From NCBI GenBank assembly GCA_024399065.1, contig JAKSIB010000004.1, forward strand, positions 1 to 64,000: 64,000 nt of DNA, read 5' to 3'. Within the stretch, counting starts at the first letter, position 1. Every line of letters begins with the position of its first letter. Below the pieces are notes generated by a model. That model was not told where the DNA came from and ran no database searches. It saw only the letters and a list, made by a program, of their open reading frames with translations. This document shows, one piece after another, positions 50,734 through 59,795 of this stretch. Source of the DNA: Fibrobacter sp. (GTDB lineage Bacteria; Fibrobacterota; Fibrobacteria; Fibrobacterales; Fibrobacteraceae). The translations under genes were made by a program, and so were the position numbers.

Positions 50734-51588
50734 ATGAAAAAGAGCCTAATTTACCTGATAGCCGTTTCTCTGTGGCTTCTGGCCTGTAGCGATTCGTCGT
50801 CGGAACCGCAAAAAGAAGAATACGATATAAGCGGATGCTGCTCCGGGGAATTGACTATCGAAAGAATCATTTCGATCAATAGTCTTGGAGATACCATAAA
50901 CATACGAAATGGAGATTCCACATATACAAATAAGGGCGTGTGCAATCCACCGCCTCCGAGTGTAATGACTTTCATGTGTGCGGAAACTCCGTTTAGATTT
51001 GTTGATTCTGTCGTTATAGATTCAAGCATTTCATCTTCTAGCGAACCACTTTCTTCATCTTCGCTTCATAATTCCGATTCTATCCAAACACTGGAAGCAT
51101 TTCTCGAAAAATACGACATAACAGACTATTCCTTTGATAAAAATGTTCTCGCTTACAACGAGACTTCCGGCTACTGCGATGCGTTGCAGAACACCTGCTT
51201 CGAAGCACCGGGCATAAGCGAGTTCAGAACATTAGGGCTGCACAGGTTCGAGGCAAACGACATCACTGCATTGACGACAATTTTTCCGCACGCTGCGGCA
51301 GCGATGAACAATAAAATCGAGGGGTGTCCGCTTTATGTGCTGAACATCAGCGACACTTCGCCCGCAATCCACATTCTCACCAACATCACGAAAGACACCA
51401 TCACCATCGTAAATATCAGCGACGAGTGCGCCTATGAGCCGAGACCCTTCGACATGAATGTCGGATTCTTGTTCACCTATTGCGACGAACTTTCCGAAAA
51501 TCCCGAAGTCGTCACCACACAAGTGTTTGACGACAAAATGGAATGCGGAACAATTGAATACGCGGAATGCATAAGCGAAAGACTCTAA
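50734..51588 (+). CDS. Lipoprotein of unknown function
   Basis: MKKSLIYLIAVSLWLLAC gives a clear lipobox, followed by SDSSSEPQKEEYD. A Ser-rich stretch (DSSISSSSEPLSSSSLHNSD) divides a Cys-containing N-terminal part from a C-terminal domain with DITALTTIFPHAAAAM and VLNISDTSP. No family is recognised. It follows the FISUMP gene by 42 bases and may be in the same operon. Confidence 0.7.
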   Translation: MKKSLIYLIAVSLWLLACSDSSSEPQKEEYDISGCCSGELTIERIISINSLGDTINIRNGDSTYTNKGVCNPPPPSVMTFMCAETPFRFVDSVVIDSSISSSSEPLSSSSLHNSDSIQTLEAFLEKYDITDYSFDKNVLAYNETSGYCDALQNTCFEAPGISEFRTLGLHRFEANDITALTTIFPHAAAAMNNKIEGCPLYVLNISDTSPAIHILTNITKDTITIVNISDECAYEPRPFDMNVGFLFTYCDELSENPEVVTTQVFDDKMECGTIEYAECISERL

Positions 51589-51690
51589 AAATCAACCTAA
51601 TCTATGGCGGGGGGCAAAATATAAACGGATGCACAGCCCTCATGATAATAAGCCAAAAGATTTTTTGCTGCGAAACAGAGCCAACTAACT

Positions 51691-51726
51691 TTAGTCCTTC
51701 AGACACCGAACAGACCTGGCTGAGTC
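51691..51726 (-). pseudogene. Last codons of a FISUMP gene
   Basis: The minus strand reads DSARSVRCLKD and TAA, the typical end of FISUMP proteins (compare LSVRCVKD at 50691). It stops abruptly where the E1 repeat begins, so a FISUMP gene was cut here. Confidence 0.5.
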
Positions 51727-51782
51727 CAGAACCAAACCTCGTTTAGCGAGTCTTGTCCCCAAGGGGTCACTATCCCTAACGC
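51725..51782. repeat. E1 repeat, copy B (3' half only)
   Basis: AACCAAACCTCGTTTAGCGA, then GTCTTGTCCCCAAGGGGTCA and CTATCCCTAACGC. The GGGCGTTCCC half is absent. It lies between a FISUMP scrap and the terminator of a lipoprotein gene. Confidence 0.75.
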
Positions 51783-51834
51783 AAAAAGGCGAAACCCGAC
51801 TTGGATTTCGCCTGCTAAAAAGAGAATTCGATTC

Positions 51835-52647
51835 CTATTCCGAATAAGTCCACTTAACAAGAGTCGTGTCCGCACCGGCCTTGATAAGAATGTCAGTGAA
51901 CTTCTTTTGAAGATCCGTTTGATTCCAATGACCAAAATTACAATAGTCCAATTCTACCATATCGCTTGATTTTTGATTTACGGAATAACCACGATCAATT
52001 AAATCTTGGAAATAAAACAATTGATCTTCTTCCGACAAAAATGTAAGAGCATTACTCATCTGGCTGCATAATTCGTGTAAAATGGAATAATCCCCGTTCA
52101 CGTTATACCGAACACTATCTATATCGGAAATTAAAGGGAGTAGTTCGTAATACCATTTTCTTGCGACTTGGCTACCAAATTTTCCATCCATTCCATTTGC
52201 AATGGTGCGATAAACCGTTTCTCCACTAATTGGATAACCATTGTTCATTGCGTATCGGACAAGGTTTGTATCACCAGCCCACATAGCTTCTGTCGTAAAT
52301 CCATTGCCAAGATTCCTGGCCACAGAATCCATACCATTATCTATTAGATAATAGATAATGGAATCCGCGTCAGTTGTCCAAATCAAATCTAAAATGACAA
52401 TTTGGTCTGCATGGGCGTTTGTGTCATATAGGCTCATATCTAATGAAGCACAATTCTCTATACTTTTTTTTAATTCAGTTAAATTAGAATCTTGAATAGC
52501 CCTCCACAAGGAGGAATCTTTGACAAATTCATCACAATTCTCATTCAATTGCAATGGATACTGCTTTTCGTTGTTTGCACTTGAGGAATCATCGGAACAT
52601 GCGGTAAATAAGGCTATCAAACCAAATAAAAGAATGAACTTTTTCAT
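51835..52647 (-). CDS. Lipoprotein with ankyrin-like repeats (copy 1)
   Basis: MKKFILLFGLIALFTAC is a lipoprotein signal; GGAAG lies before ATG 52647. The mature part has helix-pair repeats (SLWRAIQDSNLTELKKSIEN, IIYYLIDNGMDSVARNLGNG, DLQKKFTDILIKAGADTTLV) like ankyrin repeats. It is a close paralogue of the product at 60977. It lies downstream of vapC and may be transcribed with it. Possible periplasmic binding or immunity-like role; unproven. Confidence 0.75.
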   Translation of the reverse strand: MKKFILLFGLIALFTACSDDSSSANNEKQYPLQLNENCDEFVKDSSLWRAIQDSNLTELKKSIENCASLDMSLYDTNAHADQIVILDLIWTTDADSIIYYLIDNGMDSVARNLGNGFTTEAMWAGDTNLVRYAMNNGYPISGETVYRTIANGMDGKFGSQVARKWYYELLPLISDIDSVRYNVNGDYSILHELCSQMSNALTFLSEEDQLFYFQDLIDRGYSVNQKSSDMVELDYCNFGHWNQTDLQKKFTDILIKAGADTTLVKWTYSE

Positions 52648-52699
52648 TTGCAACTTCCAATTTTCGTGAATTGATCGTAATCAATTTTTTTGAGTTTGC

Positions 52700-52885
52700 C
52701 TATCCTTCAAATAATTTTAGGGACAAGAATTCTTTCTCTTTTCTATGACGAATGGATGGGACTAGTTCCGTGAGAATCAAATCATTTACACAGACTTTTC
52801 CTGAATCAATTAGTGAGTCTAAATGCGTGGAATTGATTCCGTTGTGAAAATAATCTATCCATACAGAAGTATCGACAAGAACCAT
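52700..52885 (-). pseudogene. VapC-type PIN toxin with in-frame deletion
   Basis: MVLVDTSVWIDYFHNGINST and LTELVPSIRHRKE are present, then KEFLSLKLFEG and stop. Compared with the copy at 61842, 65 codons are removed in frame, including the third and fourth PIN acidic residues (PDLMIAQNAI and SLDKHF). It cannot form a complete Mg-binding RNase site, so the toxin is presumed dead. Confidence 0.85.
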
Positions 52886-53079
52886 TAAATTCGTCCTCGC
52901 ATAGAATCCATATCAATGTCGAGGTCGACTTTCCCTTTAAACTTTTTTAATCCTGCGATGGATTTTGTTTTCAGCAGATTTTCCAAAGCGAAAACAACCA
53001 CATCATCTTTTGATGTGATTTTGGTAACGACCATAGCTTCTTCAAGAAGTCTCTCGGGAATTTCTAGAGTGGCAACCAT
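52885..53079 (-). CDS. vapB: VapB-type antitoxin (copy 1)
   Basis: The 64 residues start MVATLEIPERLLEEAMVVTK and then read SKDDVVVFALENLL, the ribbon-helix-helix-like VapB (PF09957 type) pattern. GAGG precedes ATG 53079; upstream in-frame residues are ignored. The stop shares a base with the vapC start (TAATG). It is identical or nearly so to the copy at 62222. With its toxin deleted it may still repress the operon or neutralise the other toxin. Confidence 0.85.
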   Translation of the reverse strand: MVATLEIPERLLEEAMVVTKITSKDDVVVFALENLLKTKSIAGLKKFKGKVDLDIDMDSMRGRI

Positions 53080-53163
53080 AAGTACCTCGCTTTCTTTCGC
53101 TTTAATATACATATATAGGACACAAAAGTCAAATGACGAAGGTTTGGCTTTCACGGACAAATC

Positions 53164-53194
53164 AAAAAAGGCAGGCTCTTTCGAGTCTGCCTTT
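53164..53194. terminator. GGCAGGCTC hairpin terminator, unit 2
   Basis: AAAAAAGGCAGGCTC/GAGTCTGCCTTTTT. It lies between the thrS fragment and vapB. Confidence 0.8.
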
Positions 53195-53258
53195 TTAATG
53201 CTAGATCCTTCGACTTCGTGCTTACGCACTTCGCTCAGGATGACACCTTCGGGGTCAA

Positions 53259-54725
53259 TTAGCGAACAACCTTGCGGTCGTCTTCGGTCATTTCCAGGAA
53301 CTGAGCGACGGTCATCTGACCCTTGTCACCTTCCTTACGCTTGTTGACGGAAACCTTGCCTTCGGCCATTTCCTTCTCGCCAACGATGATCTTGTACGGA
53401 ACCTTCTGGAGTTCGCACTGACGGAACTTGTAGCCAAGCTTTTCGTTGGATTCGTCGATGTCGCAGCGGACGCCGGCGTTCACCAGTTCGCGTTCCACCT
53501 TGTGGGCGTATTCAGCGAACTTTTCGGAGATGGGGAGGACGCGTGCCTGGACCGGAGCCAACCACAGCGGGAAATCGCCCATGAATTCTTCAATAAGAAT
53601 ACCGAGGAAGCGTTCGATGGAACCCACGGCTGCGCGGTGCAGCATAACGGGGATGTGCTTCTGGTTGTCCTTACCCACATATTCAGCACCAAGGCGCTGG
53701 GGCAGGTTGAAGTCCACCTGGATGGTACCGCACTGCCAATCACGGCCGAGGGAATCCTTCAGGGTGAATTCAAGCTTCGGGCCGTAGAAGGCGCCTTCGC
53801 CCGGGTTCAAGATGTAGTCGAGGCCAGCAAGCTTTGTGGCTTCTTCGAGAGCGGCTTCAGCCTTGTCCCAAAGTTCGTCGGAACCCACGCGGCGTTCCGG
53901 ACGGGTGGAGAACTTCACCACGATGGAATCGAAACCGAAGTCGTGGTAGATTTCCTTGACGAGAGCGCAGAAGTCAGCCACTTCGGAAGCGATCTGTTCT
54001 TCGGTACAGAAGATATGAGCGTCATCCTGCACGAAGCCGCGGACACGCATCAAACCGTGCATGGTACCGGCAGGTTCGTAACGGTGGCACTTACCGAATT
54101 CAGCAAGACGCATCGGAAGATCACGCCAGCTACGGAGGCCGGTGTTGAAGATCTGAATGTGGCAGGGGCAGTTCATGGGCTTCACAGCCATTTCAACGTC
54201 GCCAGCCATGGTCTTGAACATGTTTTCGTTGTACTTGTCGGCGTGACCGGACTTGATCCACAAAGTCTTGTTCACGATTTCCGGAGTAATCACTTCCAGG
54301 TAGCCACGACGGTCGATCTTACCACGGATGTAGTCCTTGAGGGCGTTCACCATCTTGGTGCCGTTGGGGTGCCAGAACACCATGCCAGGAGAATGGTCTT
54401 CGATGTGGTACAGATCCATTTCCTTACCGATGCGGCGGTGGTCGCGCTTTTCAGCTTCTTCAAGGAACTTCAAATAGGTTTCCAGGCCTTCCTTGTCGGC
54501 AAAGCAGGTGCCGTACACGCGGGTCAGCTGGTCGCTGTTCTGGTCGCCGTGCCAGTATGCACCTGCGAGGGAGAGCAGCTTGAAGGACTTCAGCTTGCCA
54601 GTGCTGGGAACGTGGGGGCCTGCACAGAGGTCTTCCCAGTTCTTGCCCGGTTCGCCGTTTGCATAGAAACTCAGGGTGCCGTCGGCGCCTTCGCGAGCCA
54701 GAGCGCGCTGGGCGTTCCCGCACAT
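53259..54725 (-). pseudogene. thrS: Threonyl-tRNA synthetase fragment lacking TGS and editing domains (unit 2)
   Basis: This is the longest thrS copy: 488 codons covering the catalytic and anticodon-binding domains. The order is [27 protein letters not shown] (zinc Cys), motif 2 CHRYEPAGTMHGLMRVRGF with DDAH, GEGAFYGPKLEF, motif 3 HRAAVGSIERFLGIL, and the C-terminal KLGYKFRQCELQKVPYKIIV. About 160-170 N-terminal residues (TGS and N2 editing) are missing. The first Met lies in the E1 palindrome and has no Shine-Dalgarno. It could encode a catalytic-only ThrRS if expressed, but I treat it as a truncated copy. Confidence 0.85.
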
Positions 54726-54846
54726 ATATGTGCGGTCGGGCTATATTGCAAGGCCACCCGTGCGCACCTGCGGCACGCCCGCGCGGCTCTTGCAACCAAG
54801 CCTCGCTCCGCGAGTCTTGTCCCCAAGGGGTCACTATCCCTAACGC
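54710..54846. repeat. E1 repeat, copy C
   Basis: This is the full form: GGGCGTTCCC, palindrome GCACATATATGTGC, GGTCGGGCTATATTGC, a GC stem, CCAAGCCTCGCTCCGCGAG, TCCCCAAGGGG and TCACTATCCCTAACGC. It sits exactly at the 5' truncation point of the thrS fragment. Confidence 0.85.
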
Positions 54847-54912
54847 AAATACTAAAAATTTACATTTATCTTACAATTTTTATGTATATTTCAAATAAAA
54901 CTGGATAATATT

Positions 54913-57900
54913 ATGAAATTTTATAAATTACGCAGTTTCATTCTCTGCCTTCTTTTGGTAAATCTTGCTTTTGCAACCTCGCCGTCAGTCAAGTTATTGA
55001 GTGAACGGCATCGCACCGAATGGAACTGGGTTGAATATCGACTAGCTCTAACGAATCTTTCTAATTCAACCCTAGCAAATCCAACAATTCGCTATTTTGC
55101 AGAAAATCCAAAAATTCAATACTGCAAAGCACATCCAAACGATGTTAGTTGTGCAGGAATGCAATTCAACAGTTTTGAAGTTGATTCCACACTTAGAACA
55201 GTCGTAGACGATTTCACTATAGTTGATTCCGTCAAACCCCAGTTTTATTACAACTCCAAATACACTGTTATTTCACTTAAATTCTTTGGCAACATCCCAT
55301 CGCAGGCAACTTCTACAATAAACTTCAGAATCATGAGGGACCAATATCCAGCATGGGATTGCTCGCATGATTATTCATTCCAACAAAACGCAAATGTTCA
55401 AGAAGAACATTACAAGATGGCAGTCTATGATTCTGATGGAAAAATTTTATGGGGAAGCGATCCATTTGCTTTACAACATGATACAACCAATATATATTGG
55501 CAAGATCGCTCTGGAACAAAAGTCATTTCTCAATATGATGGACTTGATTCAGCACGAACTATAGAAGGGCGTTTTTGGTTACTTAAAGGGGCTCCTTTAA
55601 GTTTTGACGAAAGGCTTTCCTTAGACAGTTTAGGAGTAAAACTTCTCGAGACAGCTCGTTACCAAAATAAGGGCCTTCACTTGTTAAAAGCCAAAATCCC
55701 TATAAAAAAGAAAACGCTAAATGCACTTCTCTCTAATTTCTTTAATGCGTTTGTTGTGGATGATACCACACAAATTTCGTTAATCAAGACTCCTACAGAT
55801 TTATATCAGGAAACATATATATGTGATGAAAGTGATTCTTGCTCAACGACTATAAGTGAACGAGCTGCATTTAATATGTCTATTGAATGTTGGCCTGATT
55901 TGCATATTGTTGACTGTAAAAACATCGCTTTACAATGTGGCGGAGACAGCATCTATATTGATCGTGATATTATTTTGGCGAAAATTCAAAGGACATCAAT
56001 TCAGTGTTTAGCAAACCATAATGATGTGAGATTCATGCATTTACGCAGAACAGAGCCTCTCGACACCTATAATGGGCGTACAAATATTAATATTGAAACC
56101 CTACAATTTTCTGAGCCTAAATGGCAACAGGCTTTATTGATGCCTGAAATGACAGCAGATTGGTTACTAGGTGCTAAATATACAGGAGAAGGAATTGTTG
56201 TTGACGTTCACGACGATCCTATAGACTTCGCACACCCAGGATTCAAGGAAATCAATTCTTATGGAGCTGATATTCCTAGACAAGCTATTGGATTTGATGA
56301 TGCTAGGTCCGTAATTGACGAAAAAGGCGTTATTCATGGGCATGGAACTCATGTAGCAGGAATTATTGGAGGGAACGGAAGACTATCAGAAACATTTAAA
56401 TCGGCAAGCCTTTATCAATATAGAGGTGTTGCCCCAAAGGTAAAATTTCATGCCCAGCTCAATAGTTTTGAAAATGAACGGGGAAACGTCGCCAATCACT
56501 CCCATGCTCTGCTAGAAGAAATTCTCCCAGCAGAAGAAAGAGATAGTGAAGGCGAGATATTAAAACTATACCAATACTATTATGGCACAAAATCAGCCTC
56601 ACTTGATAGAAATATCTTCTACAATTTCACAAAAATTACCGATAGAGGCGACAATCTAATCAAAACTATAGTTGCAACAGTTGGGAATGCCGCTTATTAC
56701 TTATTAGAATCAGGCGGCGTAAGGTCATATTCGGAATATACTTATGGATGGCAATGGGGGTATCATTCTGTCACCGACAATGCAAAAAATCAAATTTTAG
56801 TAGGTTCTTACAATAAACCTGATTTAAAATTGTCTCATTTTTCCAGTTTAGGACCAACTTGGGACGGACGAATAAAACCTGATATAATGGCCCCCGGAGA
56901 TGGAAATAATGCGATTTTGGGGGTTGAAAGAAGTGGAATCATTTCTACAATTCCATTAGAAGGTGGGAACTGGTATGGTGCCAAGGCGGGAACATCTCAG
57001 GCGGCACCGTTTGTGACGGGCGTAGTAGCATTAATGTACCAAAAGTTCCAGCAAAAAACAGGAATCTCCCTAAACGAATATTCCATGCGCAACTCGACAA
57101 CAAAGGCGTTGCTCATCCATTCTGCAATTGATATGAAAGGATCAGGAAGTGACTCGTACAAAAACAAAGACATTAATGCCCCAACGACTTATGGCGTTGG
57201 ACCTGATTTTGCCACTGGCTGGGGGAGAATAGATGCAGAAGCAGCACTAAACCTAATTGAAGATTACGACATAAATTCTAAATCGTTTGCTAAATTTCGA
57301 GAATTTTCTATGTATAATGGAGTTCAAAAGCGCTGGAATATAAATGTTCCAAATGGGAAACCTTCGCTACGAACAACCATTGTATGGGATGATGCGCCCG
57401 GCAATCCAAATAAAGATAATTACACAGACCCTAAACTTGTGAATGATTTAGATTTATATCTTATATCGCCATCTGGCACCATTTATTACCCTTGGACTCT
57501 CAAGCCCTTGTCGACTACATACATAGATAACGATGGACGTGAATTTCCAAATAGGGAAATACAAGACCGAGTATCAGGATTAGAAAAAATTACTCTAGAA
57601 GAAGCAAGCACTTTGGCGAAGAATAGTTGCACTCCTTTCGATCCTAAAAAGATTTCAGAAAGTTGTTTTGATAGACTGAATAATGTAGAAGTTGTCGATA
57701 TAAATAATCCTGATCCAGGCATATGGCAGGTTGTGGTAAAGGGATACAGAGTTGAAACCGGAAATAGCCCCGATGGAAGAGCTCAAATAGCTTCCATCGT
57801 CAGTGATTTTCCATTAATAGAAGCAACAAGTAACGGTAATCACCCATATACTGCAAACACGCAAACATCTGAAATAATTGATCTCGAAGTGGGATGTAAT

Positions 57901-58185
57901 CAAATCAACTGTTATCTGGAAAATTATGTAACTTTCGGACCTGAAACATCTCTAGGAGAAGGAGACCATATATATCTTTACGATGGTTGGAATCGGCTTG
58001 TTGGAAGTTATACGGGAAATTCGTTAGCGAATCAACGAGTTCTTGTAACTACAAGGTTCTTGCAGATTGTTCTTGATAGCGACAATGATTTAAGTCAAGG
58101 TTGGGGCTACTCCATAAGTAATATAGAACATGTTCCATATGGAGTCTTGCAAGTTTTATTTTCTCCCTATAAAAAAGGAGAATAG
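54913..58185 (+). CDS. Secreted subtilisin-like serine protease (S8) with C-terminal beta domains
   Basis: Signal peptide (RSFILCLLLVNLAFA). A long N-terminal region (to about 420) precedes the S8 domain. That domain has catalytic Asp in GIVVDVHDDPIDFAHPG (about 434), His in HGHGTHVAGIIGG (about 477), oxyanion Asn in VATVGNAAYY and Ser in GTSQAAPFVTGVVALM (about 695). Then follow a convertase-P-like jelly-roll (TIVWDDAPGNPNKDNY, LVNDLDLYLISPSG) and a CUB-like end (DHIYLYDGWNRLVGSYTGN). Base composition is AT-rich compared with the core genome, which suggests transfer. It heads a three-gene operon. Confidence 0.85.
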   Translation: MKFYKLRSFILCLLLVNLAFATSPSVKLLSERHRTEWNWVEYRLALTNLSNSTLANPTIRYFAENPKIQYCKAHPNDVSCAGMQFNSFEVDSTLRTVVDDFTIVDSVKPQFYYNSKYTVISLKFFGNIPSQATSTINFRIMRDQYPAWDCSHDYSFQQNANVQEEHYKMAVYDSDGKILWGSDPFALQHDTTNIYWQDRSGTKVISQYDGLDSARTIEGRFWLLKGAPLSFDERLSLDSLGVKLLETARYQNKGLHLLKAKIPIKKKTLNALLSNFFNAFVVDDTTQISLIKTPTDLYQETYICDESDSCSTTISERAAFNMSIECWPDLHIVDCKNIALQCGGDSIYIDRDIILAKIQRTSIQCLANHNDVRFMHLRRTEPLDTYNGRTNINIETLQFSEPKWQQALLMPEMTADWLLGAKYTGEGIVVDVHDDPIDFAHPGFKEINSYGADIPRQAIGFDDARSVIDEKGVIHGHGTHVAGIIGGNGRLSETFKSASLYQYRGVAPKVKFHAQLNSFENERGNVANHSHALLEEILPAEERDSEGEILKLYQYYYGTKSASLDRNIFYNFTKITDRGDNLIKTIVATVGNAAYYLLESGGVRSYSEYTYGWQWGYHSVTDNAKNQILVGSYNKPDLKLSHFSSLGPTWDGRIKPDIMAPGDGNNAILGVERSGIISTIPLEGGNWYGAKAGTSQAAPFVTGVVALMYQKFQQKTGISLNEYSMRNSTTKALLIHSAIDMKGSGSDSYKNKDINAPTTYGVGPDFATGWGRIDAEAALNLIEDYDINSKSFAKFREFSMYNGVQKRWNINVPNGKPSLRTTIVWDDAPGNPNKDNYTDPKLVNDLDLYLISPSGTIYYPWTLKPLSTTYIDNDGREFPNREIQDRVSGLEKITLEEASTLAKNSCTPFDPKKISESCFDRLNNVEVVDINNPDPGIWQVVVKGYRVETGNSPDGRAQIASIVSDFPLIEATSNGNHPYTANTQTSEIIDLEVGCNQINCYLENYVTFGPETSLGEGDHIYLYDGWNRLVGSYTGNSLANQRVLVTTRFLQIVLDSDNDLSQGWGYSISNIEHVPYGVLQVLFSPYKKGE

Positions 58186-58186
58186 A

Positions 58187-58933
58187 ATGAAGAAAATCGC
58201 ATTGACCATTCTATTCTCTCTAGTTTTAGTTCAAGCAAGGACTTGGAATACATTCACTTCTATGGAATGTGATGCTTTTTACGCTTTTATTCACGATTCC
58301 CTTGCTCAAATAAATTTTATTCAAGGTGGCCCAGAGTTTGGTTTTTCAGTAAAATGCATTGAAAATGGTTTTGACGATACATTTCCTATAACAGATTCTA
58401 TCGGCAACATTGTCGATTGGGAAGAAAAACGTGTTCCTGTCACTGGTTTCTCTATTCATTTTTTCAATGAATCAAATCCGACGGAAGACTCATTATGGGC
58501 AAGGCATCTTAACACATGGGATACCTTCGATACAATTGATGTGAAAGATTACGTACTATTTAATAACGACTCGATTTCGTTCGATTCCATTTATCGGAAG
58601 GACTTGCAATCGTCCAGCGACTTCCTAATATTGTATAAAGGGGTAAATTATAATGCATTTTGCCATGTCAAATCAGGTTTATGTACAGGGAAGTATTCAA
58701 TTTTTTGTCAATACCAAGACGATGGTAGTCTTAATTTCGATACAATTCCAAATATTCCTTCTGATTGCAATTATTTGAACAAAATTGTTTCAACAAGGTA
58801 TAAAAAAAATGTGAAAATGCAAAATTATATTCCATGTAAAGTTGATGGAACAATCATCGACAAGAGTTCATCAACTATTATTATAAAAAACAATCAACCA
58901 ACGCTCCAACTAAAAAGGAAATCATTAAAATGA
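58187..58933 (+). CDS. Exported protein of unknown function in protease operon
   Basis: AAGGAG precedes ATG 58187, 1 base after the subtilase stop. The signal peptide is MKKIALTILFSLVLVQA; the mature part is about 230 residues with several Cys. No family is recognised. AT-rich like its neighbours. The 3' end overlaps the next gene by 4 bases (ATGA). It is possibly a substrate, inhibitor or partner of the protease; inference only. Confidence 0.7.
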   Translation: MKKIALTILFSLVLVQARTWNTFTSMECDAFYAFIHDSLAQINFIQGGPEFGFSVKCIENGFDDTFPITDSIGNIVDWEEKRVPVTGFSIHFFNESNPTEDSLWARHLNTWDTFDTIDVKDYVLFNNDSISFDSIYRKDLQSSSDFLILYKGVNYNAFCHVKSGLCTGKYSIFCQYQDDGSLNFDTIPNIPSDCNYLNKIVSTRYKKNVKMQNYIPCKVDGTIIDKSSSTIIIKNNQPTLQLKRKSLK

Positions 58934-59379
58934 AAAAGCTGGCTCTAACTCTTCTCGCTGGCGCAGCCATTTCCTTCGCTGCAGAACATTGTAACGACGG
59001 AACATCCAATATGCAGATTCCACTTGGATCGTGCTACAATGACGGCTACGTTTGTCTAATTTCCACCGAATCATCCGGAGCAGTTCGTTTTTATCTTGGA
59101 AAAACTTCTAGTTGTCAGACTTTTGAAACTACTGGATTTACAACACACCCTTATTATGACAACGGCACCCTTAACACAACTGTCTCCGACAACTCTTTAA
59201 GGCCTCTTCTCGTTGAGGATGCGATGGACAATGTTGGCGCATTAGGAGTCGCTGTAAACACAGCGTTCATCATCAACGCCTTCAACGAAAAGTTAAAAGT
59301 TCGTGTTATTTACCACCGTGTTGGAAACGTAGCTGATTTAAACAGCGTTAGATTGCAAGGAATTAGTAAAATTCCGTAA
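58930..59379 (+). CDS. Small exported protein of unknown function
   Basis: The signal peptide MKKLALTLLAGAAISFAA is followed by about 130 residues with four Cys (HCNDG, GSCYNDGYVC, SSCQTF) that could form two disulfides. It is the last gene of the subtilase operon, coupled by an ATGA overlap. No family is recognised. Confidence 0.7.
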   Translation: MKKLALTLLAGAAISFAAEHCNDGTSNMQIPLGSCYNDGYVCLISTESSGAVRFYLGKTSSCQTFETTGFTTHPYYDNGTLNTTVSDNSLRPLLVEDAMDNVGALGVAVNTAFIINAFNEKLKVRVIYHRVGNVADLNSVRLQGISKIP

Positions 59380-59390
59380 TCATAATCATT

Positions 59391-59594
59391 TTACCTATTC
59401 CCTTTGGCTCGGTTGTGCGACTTGCAGTGCATTTCGCAGTTGGCGCGGTCGGTTGCGCCGCCTTTGCTCCATGCGGTTACGTGGTCGGCGTCCATTTCGG
59501 CAGGTTTCCAGATTTTGTTCTTGTTGGCATTTTTCGACGAACGGTATAATGCGTCGTACTTTGCGATTCTTTCGTATTCGGCGTTTTCGAACAA
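59391..59594 (-). pseudogene. HNH endonuclease C-terminal fragment
   Basis: The 67 codons include MDADHVTAWSKGGATDRANC and MHCKSHNRAKGNR, the His-Asn-His core of HNH nucleases of the DUF262/GmrSD-associated or McrA type. A hairpin terminator lies just upstream (59609-59643), so there is no room for the N-terminal part. It is a 5'-truncated remnant. Confidence 0.7.
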
Positions 59595-59608
59595 ATTAGG
59601 TTTATAAA

Positions 59609-59643
59609 TGAAAAATGCAGTCCCTTTCGAGCCTGCATTTTTT
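59609..59643. terminator. Hairpin terminator
   Basis: AAAAATGCAG/CTGCATTTTTT arms lie around CCCTTTCGAGC. Confidence 0.65.
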
Positions 59644-59795
59644 ACAATGTTGGTAAGTTTATTCCATTTGCTTTTTAAGAAAAATAATTAGTTTTTGAGG
59701 CATCATCAACATGTGTGGAAGCATTTAGGCAGCCTTGCTAGATGATTCTCTCGATTCCGATTCCCATTCGTAGGCTATCTGTACATCTACATAGG

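Larger units (their letters stand above)
51783..53195. repeat. Segmental duplication, copy 1 (vapBC-lipoprotein block)
   Basis: The lipoprotein terminator, lipoprotein gene, vapC, vapB and GGCAGGCTC hairpin recur in the same order at 60934-62531. The promoter and vapB regions are almost identical; the lipoprotein genes have diverged more. Confidence 0.9.

Noticed and set aside
53502-54908. Plus-strand ORF of 468 codons
   Set aside because: It is antisense to the thrS fragment; similar shadows recur at 45984 and 62847 because the thrS pieces are duplicated.
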